From Lycium barbarum (Eukaryota; Streptophyta; Magnoliopsida; Solanales; Solanaceae): a stretch of DNA of 64,000 bases. Position numbers and translations under genes: made by a program. The notes beneath the pieces are model-generated. The model had not been told where the DNA came from. It saw only the letters and a list, made by a program, of their open reading frames with translations, and did not search any database. Positions 34,789-45,300 of this stretch are shown in pieces; within the stretch, counting starts at the first letter, position 1; the number at the start of each line of letters is the position of its first letter. The DNA lies in the NCBI RefSeq assembly GCF_019175385.1, contig NC_083337.1:167413713-167477712 (forward strand), given 5' to 3'.

Positions 34789-37023
34789 TCACCAGTAGTC
34801 CTTACATGAGCAATTACCCTCTTTAAAATGATGGAATCGGTAGCGATCCCTCAATAGTATTTCTCGATCATAAAGCTTGGAGAGAAGCTTGGCCACCTCG
34901 TGGCAGTCCCCACAAACACGTAAGTTCTTCACGATACGAATTGGTTGAGATGGAGCCACACTGATAAGTCCAAATGCCATAGCTAGCTTCTCACTGTGAA
35001 GATTTAGCGCTTGCTCCTGCATATCTTCTTCTTCAACAAGTTGCAGTATTTGGGACTTGTTGGAAACGTAACCTACAGACTTCAGTCTAGCTGCAATCTC
35101 ATCCAATTTTGCATAGATTTTCTGCGACCGAGGGTGAGTATTGTCTCCCACTAGAAACTCATGAACAGTACCATTGACCTCAATTGAGCTACAACCTGGT
35201 TCTTTCTTCAATCCACATTCTCTCATGCGCTTCCTTAACATAGAAACCTCGTCCCATTTCCCAGATTTCGCATAAATATTGGATAAAAGTACGTATGCAC
35301 CATGATTTTCAGGTTCCAACTCAACTAAATGGTTACAAGCCTGTTCAGCTATTTCAAGATTTCCGTGTAATCTACATGCCCCAAGCAGAGCACCCCAGAC
35401 AGATGGACCAGGGGTTACTGCCATATTCCTTATCAGCTTCACAGCTTCTTCCAATTCACCTGCACGACCAAGTATATCAACTAAGCAAGCGTAATGCTTT
35501 AACCCAGGCACAACCCCATAAACGGTCACCATTTGGTTAAAAATTGCCTGCCCCTCCTCCACCAACCCTGAGTGGCTGCAAGCACATAATACGTTTGTGA
35601 GTGTAACGGAATTAGGCTTGACCTTATGGTCATGCATTTTCAAGAACAAACTTATTGCTTCCTTGCCACGTCCATGCATTGCCAAGCCAGCAATCATAGC
35701 ACTCCACACAAACACATCTCTCACGTTGACCGAATGGAACACATCAAGTGCTTTCTCCACGTCCCCACACTTGGAATACATGTCGATCAGTGCAGTAGTG
35801 AGGTGACAATTTAATTTTATTCCTTGCTTCTTTATATACACATGGATCCACCCACCTAAATCAATTGCACCCAACTGAGCACATGCAGATAGGGTACAGA
35901 CAAGCGTTACCTCATCAGGTTTTGCCTTCTTGATGACCTGCAACTCATTGAAAACAGTCAAAGCCTCCTTCGGTTTACCACTCTGCTCATAAGCTGAGAT
36001 AAGAGCATTCCAAGCAGCAATGTCTTGGCTAGGCATGCTATTTAAAACCCTCCTCGCTGCATCAAAATCTCCCGTCCTTGCATAACCAACAAGCATAGTT
36101 GTCCAAGAAACAATATCCTTCTCCCCCATCTCGTCAAACAATCTCTCTGCATCCTCGATGCTCCCACATTTCATATACATATCAAGAACCGCGTTATCTA
36201 AAATCACGCTCTCCCTTATCCCATTCCTCTGGATAAACGCGTGCGCCCATCTACCAAGCTCCAAATCAAACTTCTTACCACAAGCAGACAAAACCGCCAT
36301 CATTGTCACATCATTAGGTCTCACATTCTCCTCCTCCATCTTATAAAACAACTTCAACGCCTCATCTTCATAACCCCCTTCAGCAAAACCCAATATCATT
36401 GTATTCCAAGAAACAACATCCCTTATCTGCATATTCTCAAAAACCAAATATGCAGCATCCAAACATCCACAATCAGCATAAAAATGAATCAAAGAATTAA
36501 GAACAAAGATATCAAGACCAACCCTCCCCTTTTTAACTACCATCCCATGAAGTCCTCTCCCGAATCCAAAAGCTTTCATTTTGGCACATGCTTTAAACAC
36601 AAATGGGTAAGTAAATTTACTGGGAAACTCACTACCCTCACAAAGCATGTTGACAAATATCAAGAGACTTTGTATTGGGTCCTGGCGAGAAGAATATGCA
36701 CGAATAAGCGCATTCCAAGAAAAGAGATTTGGTTGAGGAATTTCATCAAACACTTTGTGGGCATAATCAAGACTAGAGAAATGGGATAGAGCAGAAGCTT
36801 CAATTAGTTTGCTAGCTGAAAACGGGTCGAAGAAGAGCCCAACACGGAGCATACGGGCATGAACTTGTTTGAGCTGATTAATGCTGTGACATTTATCGAT
36901 AAGTAAGATTAGTGGGTGATTTTCGAAATACCGGTCAGTAAAGACAGTTTTGGAAATCGGGTTCGGTTTTGGATAGTGTTGGTGACGTGGAAGGGGAAGA
37001 ACCTGGGTGTATGGAGTCGCCAT
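34789..37023 (-). CDS. OTP81: DYW-type PPR protein, OTP81/QED1-like
   Basis: This single-exon frame of 744 residues encodes a PLS-class pentatricopeptide repeat protein. A plastid-type N-terminus (about 1-45) precedes PPR motifs from about residue 60 to 535, an E/E+ extension (with [12 protein letters not shown]), and a DYW deaminase-like domain. That domain carries HSEK (HxE zinc/catalytic box) and CGDCH (CxxC), and the protein ends exactly in DYW. The sequence closely follows Arabidopsis At2g29760 as I recall it (for example [27 protein letters not shown]). That protein, OTP81/QED1, is needed for C-to-U editing and other processing of several chloroplast transcripts. Each PPR is expected to read one RNA base. 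The gene ends 419 bp from the convergent RLK-A. No lesions are visible. A broken duplicate of its 3' end lies at 40669-40952. Confidence 0.88.
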   Translation of the reverse strand: MATPYTQVLPLPRHQHYPKPNPISKTVFTDRYFENHPLILLIDKCHSINQLKQVHARMLRVGLFFDPFSASKLIEASALSHFSSLDYAHKVFDEIPQPNLFSWNALIRAYSSRQDPIQSLLIFVNMLCEGSEFPSKFTYPFVFKACAKMKAFGFGRGLHGMVVKKGRVGLDIFVLNSLIHFYADCGCLDAAYLVFENMQIRDVVSWNTMILGFAEGGYEDEALKLFYKMEEENVRPNDVTMMAVLSACGKKFDLELGRWAHAFIQRNGIRESVILDNAVLDMYMKCGSIEDAERLFDEMGEKDIVSWTTMLVGYARTGDFDAARRVLNSMPSQDIAAWNALISAYEQSGKPKEALTVFNELQVIKKAKPDEVTLVCTLSACAQLGAIDLGGWIHVYIKKQGIKLNCHLTTALIDMYSKCGDVEKALDVFHSVNVRDVFVWSAMIAGLAMHGRGKEAISLFLKMHDHKVKPNSVTLTNVLCACSHSGLVEEGQAIFNQMVTVYGVVPGLKHYACLVDILGRAGELEEAVKLIRNMAVTPGPSVWGALLGACRLHGNLEIAEQACNHLVELEPENHGAYVLLSNIYAKSGKWDEVSMLRKRMRECGLKKEPGCSSIEVNGTVHEFLVGDNTHPRSQKIYAKLDEIAARLKSVGYVSNKSQILQLVEEEDMQEQALNLHSEKLAMAFGLISVAPSQPIRIVKNLRVCGDCHEVAKLLSKLYDREILLRDRYRFHHFKEGNCSCKDYW

Positions 37024-37828
37024 AATCTCCTCGTCGTCACTTTGGATTTTAAAATGAAAAAGGCATTCTACGTAACTTATTGTTCCTTGTTAATTTTTTT
37101 TTTTTTTTTTAAAAAGAGCATATATTATAAATATAAAGATACTAGTAGTCTAGCACAAGCGGGCCACTTTGTTTTCTTCAGTTGTAGATACTACTCTAAA
37201 ATAGTAAACGGAATAATTTTCTCACAACTGATCGCGTATTATTCGAAAATATTGTTACCAAATCAATTAGATTGAACTGCAACAACTCAAAACAAAATCA
37301 GTTAAAAGCTAGTTGATTTATATATGTAGTATACTAGAAGAACCAAATCACATAACTAGCACCCCAAGGAGTTTCATCCTTATTCCTTACAGTAGCCATA
37401 TGATAGTGCTAGTATATAGTAGTACTAGTAACGACAAAATTCAATAGGATACGTATTTTGAACTAGGATTAATTTTAAATTATCGGAATTCTTGAGTACG
37501 TTAGATTTTTTGTCCACGTAACGTTTTTGTCTTGACTGAAACGAAATTAAAGCCTTGATAAAATCAGCTTCTTTCATGTCAGGGAACAACTTATTCGCAA
37601 AATAGAATTCGATATAAGCTAATTGTCATAATATGAAGTTGCTAACTCTTCGTTCTCCAATTGTTCGAATTAATAAATCAGGTTCAGGAAATCCGGCGCA
37701 ATGAATTTCCAATTCTTGTTCAAAGAAGTTTTGGTCAATGCCTTCCACTTCCACAAGTCCATTGTTTACTTTACTTAGCAATCCTTTTAGTTGCTTGTAT
37801 TATATCATGGCGTCCACTAAGTGCTATC

Positions 37829-38993
37829 CAGAGGCGGATCTAGGATTTGAAAGTATCGGGTGTCATAATTTTCTTCAATGTACATTTTGTGAGGAACGTA
37901 TTGGTTCGGATCCATCTCTTTTTAGTTTATTCGGGTCAACTTAATAGACCTTTTTTTATTTGTAAATATGAAAATTACATCTCAAAAATCAAGAAACGAA
38001 CATCTTAAACAAGGAATCACACCCATTGACAACAAGATAAAATCAACATTTCCATCAAGGGGCTTGCATCTTTTATGTATATTAAAAAATAAACTTGCAC
38101 AAGTAAAATAACAACTTCAATAAGGGAATTACACCAATCAAAATAAGAAAAAAAATAATAAAAAAACTCGTAATTACACCTCATAAGTAAATATAGAATT
38201 AGATAAACTATAAGTTATCAAAAATAAATCATAAATGTCATGTTTTTTATAAGCAATGCTTACGAAATTTCCATCACAATTTAAGTAGTAAGGTGATTTA
38301 AATTGAATTTAACAATTATAGAATAACACAATTTTTTATAATACACTTCCTCTGTCCATTTTTATTTATCCACTATACTAAAAGTATATGTCCACTTTTA
38401 CTTGTAAGTTGTATAGTTTGAAAAATCAAGACATAATTTACCATTTTATACCTATTTTACCCTTATTATTAAGTACTCCAATTCATTTCTCATTTTATTT
38501 ATTGCTTATTAATAGTGTCCCAAGTCAAATATAGACAAGTAAACATGAACGGAGGGAGTAATAAACAAAAGAAATTATAAAAAATAACAATAAATTGAAT
38601 TTTGATTTCAATCCAAAATTCCCATTGAAACCCAAGTTTTTTGATTTAAATATTCACAGATTTGAGATTAAGAAAAACACTTAATTTAAGGGATTTTGAA
38701 GTATCTATTTGTGTGTTCTCGCTAGAGATCATAGATAAAATAATAGAATAGAGGAAAGACAATATAAATAATAAAAAGATAAATAAAAAATTGGGAGAGC
38801 CGAAAAGGGAATTGCTGGTACAAAGGAACTAAAAAGCACAAAGAAAAATGGGAGTCTTTGTCTAATTTGCAGCTGAGAATGACAGGATCAAATATTTAAT
38901 CTAGTTTAAACAAATTACAACATAGGCATATTAAAAAATTATCAATCTAAGGGGTGTCATGCCACCCCACCCTAAAGGGTGTATCCGCCCCTG
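37829..38993. mobile_element. Non-autonomous hAT element
   Basis: Terminal inverted repeats CAGAGGCGGATCTAGG and (complement of right end) CAGGGGCGGATACACCC bound it. An 8-bp duplication flanks it: GTGCTATC (37821-37828) and GTGCTGTC (38994-39001). The empty site is visible in the paralogous exon at 53420-53445. It is 1165 bp, AT-rich and has no transposase frame. Confidence 0.9.
38344..38558. mobile_element. Stowaway-like MITE inside the hAT element
   Basis: A TA-flanked 215-bp unit ends in GAACGGAGGGAG. Its left end has the matching CCTCTGTCCATTTTTATTT, so the two ends form an inverted repeat of the Stowaway CTCCCTCCGT type. It is nested in the hAT element at 37829-38993. Confidence 0.7.
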
Positions 38994-39185
38994 GTGCTGT
39001 CATGACTTGCAATTCCGAATTAGACTTCGTCTTCTTTTTTAGTTGAGTAAGAGTTTCACGTAGTGACTTGGATAAGATTGATTTGTCCCCAATATAGGAT
39101 ATTCTCCTATTATCCCTATCATATACAGATTTAGGATTTTAATTTTATGAATACAACACTTAATATTTTTAATACTGGACTGACC

Positions 39186-39400
39186 AGGAGCGGATTTAGG
39201 GCCGGCTGAGGGTGTTCACCCGAACACCCTCGATAAAAAATTACACCGTCTATATAGGGTATTTCTTTTTAATTTTATATTACTACTATGTATAAGTGTT
39301 AATAGGGGTCTTTATAGTCCTCACATCCTCACAACAGATATATGAATTTTACATGTAGTTGTTGTGAATTGTCCGTTCGTATTTTCATAATCAAAATTGG
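39186..39400. repeat. hAT-like terminus and unclassified DNA
   Basis: CAGGAGCGGATTTAGGG, a hAT-like end, starts where cis-prenyltransferase homology stops. A small inverted repeat follows (GAGGGTGTTCACCCGAACA). No opposite hAT end was found. Confidence 0.45.
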
Positions 39401-40668
39401 ATAAATTTTAACAACAATTGAGAAATTAAGGGAAAAGATAAGAGGAAAAGAAATAAAATATGGAGACTCACTAAAGAGAATCGCGGTATCCTTTGCAAAA
39501 TATACAAACTATGCAGACTAACTAAAAAGAGTAATGCCTTTCTTCTTCACTATTGCGGTGGTCTCTCAGCCTTTCTTCTACTTCTCCGGTCTTCACTTGC
39601 TCGATCTGATTTTTCTCTGGGCTGCTTAGTGGTTCATATAGTTGGTACCCTGAATTTGAGATTTTTTTTTAATTTTTCCTGTTTAAATTAGAGTTTTGCT
39701 ATTAATTTTGGTGAGTTTATTCTACAAATTTCTTTGCTAATTAGATCTAACGCAGTGTCTCAATTGTCCTTTCATTTGACACATACTCCCTCTATCTCAA
39801 TTTAAGTGTCTAAGTTTGACTAGACACTGAGTTTAAGAAATAAAGATAGACTTTTGAATCTTGTGGTTCTAAATTAAAAATGTGTATAATATAATAAAAT
39901 ATCCTTTGAATCTTGGATTATAGACTTGGCATGTAGGATATTTAAATTGTCAACTTACTAAATATAAAAAGAGGCGGACATAACCAAAATAAGATAAATT
40001 TTAACAACAATTGAGAAAATAAAAGAAAAATAAGAGGAAAAGAAATAAAATATGGAGATTCACTAAGGAGAATCGCGGTATCCTTTGCAAAATATACAAA
40101 CCATGAAGACTAACTAAAGTGAGTAATGCCTTTCTTCTTCATTATTCCGGTGGTTTCTCAGCCTTTCTTCTATTTCTCCGGTCTTCACTTGCACGATCTG
40201 ATTTTTCTCTGGGTTGCTTAGTGGTTCATATAATTGGTACTTTGAATTTGAGATTTTCTTATAATTTTTCCTGTTTAAATTAGAGTTTTGCTATTAATTT
40301 TGGTGAGTTTATTCTAAAAATTTCTTTTTTAATTAGATCTAACGCAGTGTCTCAATTGTCCTTTCATTTGACATTTACTCCCTCTATCTCAATTTAAGTA
40401 TCTAAGTTTGACTAGACACGGAGTTTAAGAAATAAAGATAGACTTTTTAATCTTGTGGTTCTAAATAAAAAATGTGTATAATATAATAAAATTTTCTTTC
40501 AATCCTGTGATTATAAACTTGACATGTAGGATATTTGAATTATCAATTTACTTAATATAAAAAGAGGTAGACATAACCGAAATAAAATAAATTTTAACAA
40601 CAATTGAGAAATTAAAAAAAAAATAAGAGAAAATAAAATAAAATATGGAGAGTACTAAGAAGACTCAC
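39401..40668. repeat. 593-bp tandem repeat abutting the breakpoint
   Basis: Two full units (39401-39993 and 39994-40586) and a third partial unit (40587-40668) start ATAAATTTTAACAACAATTG. Each full unit contains a copy of the dispersed repeat seen at 26460-26690. The partial third unit ends exactly where the PPR fragment of the right arm begins. The tandem array and the inversion junction may therefore share an origin. Confidence 0.85.
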
Positions 40669-40952
40669 TGTAGGTTATGTTTCCAACAAGTCCCAAATAC
40701 TGCAACTTGTAGAAGATATGCAGGAGCAAGCGCTAAATCTTCACACTGACGAGCTAGCTATGGCATTTGGACTTATCAGTGTGGCTCCATCTCAACCAAT
40801 TCGTATCGTGAAGAATTTACGTGTTTGTGGGGGACTGCCACGCGGTTGCCAACCTTCTCTCGAAGCTTTATGATCGAGAAATACTATTGAGGGATCGCTA
40901 CCGATTCCATCATTTTAAAGAGGGTAATTGCTCGTGTAAGGACTACTGGTGA
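40669..40952 (+). pseudogene. 3' fragment of the DYW PPR gene
   Basis: This stretch repeats the last ~290 bp of the gene at 34789-37023 in opposite orientation. It includes [26 protein letters not shown] and the C-terminal DYW codons. Relative to the intact gene it has a 6-bp deletion early on, and an extra G at a G-run just after NLRVCG that shifts the frame before the CxxC box. It lacks a promoter and all PPR motifs, so it is dead. It marks how far the inverted duplication extended and shows that the intact locus is the source. Confidence 0.92.
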
Positions 40953-41009
40953 TTGTTTTAGAATTCATTACATACTGAACTATAGAAAGGGGATATTACT
41001 TATTATATA

Positions 41010-42001
41010 CGGAAAAGGGCCAAATATATCCTTGTACTATAAAAAAAGGCTAAATATATCCTTCGTTATACTTTAGGTTCAAATATATCCCTATCGTTAT
41101 ATTTTGAGTTTAAATATACCCCTTCACTGTTAAATTGACCCAAATCCTAAATGACATTAATATTTTAATAAAATAAATATTATGTCGCAGCCACCTCACT
41201 TACAAACCCAATTTTACCCCTCCCCTCCCTATCTTCTTCCACCACACCCTCCTCTCTACTACTACCGTCCTTCCACCACACGTTAGAATTCAGTACCTGA
41301 CAAATTCTAGATTCGTCTCAACACTTAATGTTAGGTACATGGATGACTAACAACAATAACTCCAAAATGTAAAAGGAAGTTGGGTAGTCATTTTCTTTTA
41401 TTTTTGCTAGGAATAATGGCATCAAAAGAGAATTATCAATTGGAGTATTCACAATCTTTATTACTTTCACATTTCGTTTATCGGATGAAATCTCCGCTTA
41501 AAAGTACATTAGGGGACAACACAATAGCCAAAAGGCCACATGAATTACAGTGTTCGAATCTCAGCGGCCTCGTGATCACTGCTGCCCGGTTGGGCCTTCC
41601 CTATTCCTAGTAAACTATATGAGAGAGAGAGAGAGAGACCGTTAGAAGGTAAGGGCAAGGAAAAGAGACACAACAGCAGGCACATTTTTCACAATTTAAA
41701 CTATCATTACTCTTATGTGCAAGATCAGTTGACATTGTACAGAAAATTGTCTAATAGAGTCTTCTAAGGACGGTAGTAGTAGAGGGGAAGGTGTGGTGGA
41801 AGAAGATAGGGATGGGAGGGGTAAAATTAGGTTTGTAAGTGAGGTGGCATAACACATAATATTTATTTTATTAAATTATTAATGTCATGTAGGATTTGGG
41901 TCAACTTTAACTGTGAAGGGGTATATTTGAGCCCAAAGTATAACGGCAGGGGTAATATTTGAATCCAATGTATAACGAAGGGTATATTTGACCCTTTTTC
42001 G
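41010..42001. mobile_element. MULE-like foldback element, right arm only
   Basis: Terminal inverted repeats of about 260 bp start CGGAAAAGGGCCAAATATA and CGAAAAAGGGTCAAATATA. The flanking 9-mers TATTATATA and TTTTATATA match in 8 of 9 positions, as expected for Mutator-like elements. The core (about 41280-41760) is unrelated to the arms and includes a GA repeat at 41622-41640. The left arm of the duplication has an uninterrupted site near 34725-34745, so this insertion is younger than the duplication. Confidence 0.82.
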
Positions 42002-42366
42002 TTTTATATATTGCCTCCATATGTAATTAATAGCTCAGTTAGGACGCGCAGATGATTGCAGATATGTTGTTAATTAGCATGTAGAAGAAACATGATGCAG
42101 GCTAGAGACACCGTGATAGGAATTGTAATGTACAGCTACCAAAGTGAGAATGAACATGCTGTTTAGATGAGCATTAACTTTTCTGAGTAACATAACATTC
42201 ACGTCGACGCAATGTAAAATAAGAAAGGAAAATTACCAATGAAGGTAAAGCTATTAGCATAGGTCAAATTGTAAAATGATATTGGATGGATGATGGATCT
42301 CTTTTCCAGTGGAAGAGGATGTTGAAGATGAGTAGTCAAGTGAAGCAAGAACCTGTAAATCACATT

Positions 42367-45300
42367 TCACTTTTTTCTTGAGATGTTCACTTTCTCTGAA
42401 TGAACTAAGATTTCGCTCAATTTGTCTCTGATGCAAATGAGATCCAAAACAACTCGCCCCATGTTCATTCTGGCTAGTGGAGTTTCCTCTGAACAAGCAA
42501 CTCCAGTGGTAAGAACAGAAACCAAGCATTCAACAAATTCATTTGTGAAGTCACTTCTGCAGCTGAGTATATGCATAAGATCCCCTGGCTCTTTGTTGTA
42601 TAAAGCAGCTTGATCCACAACATCCATCACTTGATCAGGCAAGGCATGCTTAACAAAGCTATGAATATTTTCATTCTCCTCAAACAGTTCACTGGTAGGT
42701 CTTCTCCCCGTGAAAATCTCCAATAGAAGAATCCCAAAGCTATAGACATCTCCATGACTTGATACTTGACCACCCATGCCATATTCTGCAAAATTTGATG
42801 TATCAGAGAAGGTCTTTTCATAGTTACATTAGAGATGCTAAGCGTTTGTCAAAAAATATTTAAGCAACACAGATCACTTGTTTCTATCAATTTTCCAATA
42901 GAGAATTATTAGTTATTTAAATACACCAAAAAGCTGAAACCACTTATTCAGGACCTTAGAAAAACTATGACTAGTCAAGAATTTTGTCACTATTTGTCCT
43001 TATGTCCTCTATCGGAAACGGCCTCTCTGCCTCCAAGGTAGAGGTACTCTCTCCAGACTCCACTTTGTGAAATTTCACTGGATATGTTGTTGTAGTAGCC
43101 AGGAATTATGTGAGAGAAGAGGTGTCGTAAGCAGAGGCAGATCCACGATTTAAGCTTGATAGGTTCAACATTTAAGGTTCTTAGAACTGAACTCATTGTA
43201 CTTTTGAAATTATTTGTTCAAAATTTAATATCTATGAGATAATATCTCAAATGGCCACTCACCTCTTCACTCAGAAAATCACTCAATTTTATTTTCTAAC
43301 CCAAAAGTCACTCAAATATTGCTACTTCACTCAACTTTGTTTTTAACCCAAAAATCACTCAACTATTGATGCTTCACTCAGAAAGTCACCCTACCTATTT
43401 AAGTGACTTTTTCATTAAATTTTTATTTACATGAAATTTTTATTTAAAGCACATAGTCCTTTTATGTGGATCGTTATTATCAGTAGCACTTTTAGTGATT
43501 ACATTTCGAAAAAACAGAAAGCTTTTTTTATAAGAGTAATGGTTTTTTAAACGAGTCATTTTTCTTGGGTGAAAATATTTTAGAAAATACTTTTTTTTTT
43601 TCTGCTTAAAATTATTACAGGTCCCAATTGATTCAACAATTGGATTATTGGAGTTATGGGTTATTAGTTTAGGATTTACTTTTTTAATCATAGGAATCAA
43701 AAAAAAAAAGTACCCATTTTAACTATTTTATTAAACCGACCCGCTAAAAATATATTGAGCAAGACCTTTTTTTTTTTTTTTTTACCTTCATTCTCTCCTA
43801 AATCATGCTTTCTCACACAGAAAGTTACAATGGATTTCGCCTCTCACTCATCTCCAAATACTTCATTATTCAACATCCAGTAGAATACAAAATTAACAAT
43901 ACCATTGAAACTGTGTTGTTGGAATTTGAGAATTTGAGCAGTGAACCCAAGTAAATTTTAATTAAACTTTGGTGCATGTATTCTCTCTTTGTGTGAATTA
44001 TGATATTAATTTTTCTAATATATTTTCTGCCAATTTAGGTAAGCTGTATCCGTTAGCTCTTGGTCAATATAATTTTAACGGATCGGGTCAATAAAATGAT
44101 TAAAATGGGTATCTTTTTACTCTCCCGGATAAAAAAAGAGTCCACTTAGTCATTTGCACACCCTTTAAGAAACTACTCACTTCAAGAAAAAAAAATGTAA
44201 ATTGACTAAACTATCCATAATTAAAGAAACATTGAGATTTGATCACATAACACTTAATAGGGGTAAATCTGAAAAGATAAGATTAATTGTTTCTTGATTT
44301 AATAAGTGGACACGTTTTTTACTCAAGAAAAAAAGGCTAAGCAGACAATTTTTTTGATCCGGAGGGAGTATTTCTTAAAAATTTGGCTTTAAATAAAAAT
44401 TCCATGTTAGCAAAATTTAATGGAAAAATCACTTAGAGCCTGTTTGGATGTGCTTAAGCCTATAAGTTGTTTGCAGCTTATAAGCTAAAAAAAATAAGTT
44501 GGGGTAGTCTAACTTATTTTTTTTGACTTATAAGCTGTTTTCAGCTTATAAGCTGCTTTAGATAAGCTAAGTCAAATGGGCCCAATTATTTTTTTGAGCT
44601 TATTTTAAGCACAAAATGACTTTAAGCTGACCAGCCAAACACTCAAAAAAGCTGAAAACAACTTATAAGAACCTTATAAGTAACTTATAAGCCAATCCAA
44701 ACGGGCTCTTAAATACGTTGTGTGACTTTCTAAGTGAAATAACAATAGTTGAGTAACTTTCTAGGTAAGTACCTATAGTTGAGTGACTTTTGGTTAGAAA
44801 ACAAAGTTGAGTCACTTTCTGACCGAAATACCCTTAGTTGAGTGACCATATGAGATGTTATCTCTAATATGTAATGAAATTTAACTAGTTTTTCACGTAT
44901 ATATTGATGTTCCGTATCAGAAAACTGGATTCGGTTGAGCCCATTAAGCTAAGGTTGCACCTGCCTCTGGTTATAAGTATCAATAGCGCAAACTCAGGAG
45001 GTAGAGATCTGCAAAGGTAATTGGATGCCTAGGGCTTAGGACAAGAAGCATTCAGAGTCTCTTTAGAAAGTATAAAATTACAGAACTAAATTGTTAGTAT
45101 ATTATGGCCTTATGAAGTCAAAAGCAGTTCAGACAATATATAGACTAAGATCTCCACTATAGTACATACCTGGAGCAGCATAACCTACTGTGCCTTTAAT
45201 CCCAACTGAGCTGAACTGATCTACATCAGCATCTTGACCCGAGTCAGACAGGAACTTTGCCAAACCAAAATCGTTCACAAGAGCAGTTAGATCATTGTCC

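Larger units (their letters stand above)
27700..35078. repeat. Left arm of a large inverted duplication
   Basis: The arm carries the RLK-A promoter, the gene and the 3' end of the PPR gene. Reverse-complement homology to 40668-49560 is clear in the far upstream region (27715-27960 versus 49225-49560), throughout the kinase gene, in the convergent intergenic space, and into the PPR reading frame. It stops sharply at 35078. Arm-specific insertions interrupt it. The outer limit near 27.5-27.7 kb is approximate. Confidence 0.88.
37218..39183 (-). pseudogene. cis-prenyltransferase relic split by a hAT element
   Basis: Outside the insertion at 37829-38993, the segment matches the last exon, adjoining intron sequence and 3' flank of the cis-prenyltransferase pseudogene at 53107-55518, in the same orientation. 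Minus-strand translation gives [11 protein letters not shown] and then an in-frame TGA where the family has LLWQLAY. The normal stop codon is also changed. Exons 1 and 2 are missing. It is a partial duplicate that has landed, or been left, between the arms of the receptor-kinase inverted duplication, 0.2 kb upstream of the PPR gene. It differs from the 53-kb copy at the codon that is a stop there (Gly here), so each copy decayed independently. Confidence 0.8.
43235..44864. mobile_element. MULE-like foldback MITE in the RLK-B intron
   Basis: It is orthologous to 31892-32784, with flanks TAATATCTA (43226-43234) and TAATATGTA (44865-44873). It is enlarged by nested insertions at 44120-44368 and 44436-44708, and by about 0.2 kb of extra sequence around 43450-43710 whose origin I cannot tell. 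Confidence 0.75.

Noticed and set aside
36241..36789. 182-residue plus-strand frame
   Set aside because: It is antisense to the PPR gene and shows no recognisable domain.
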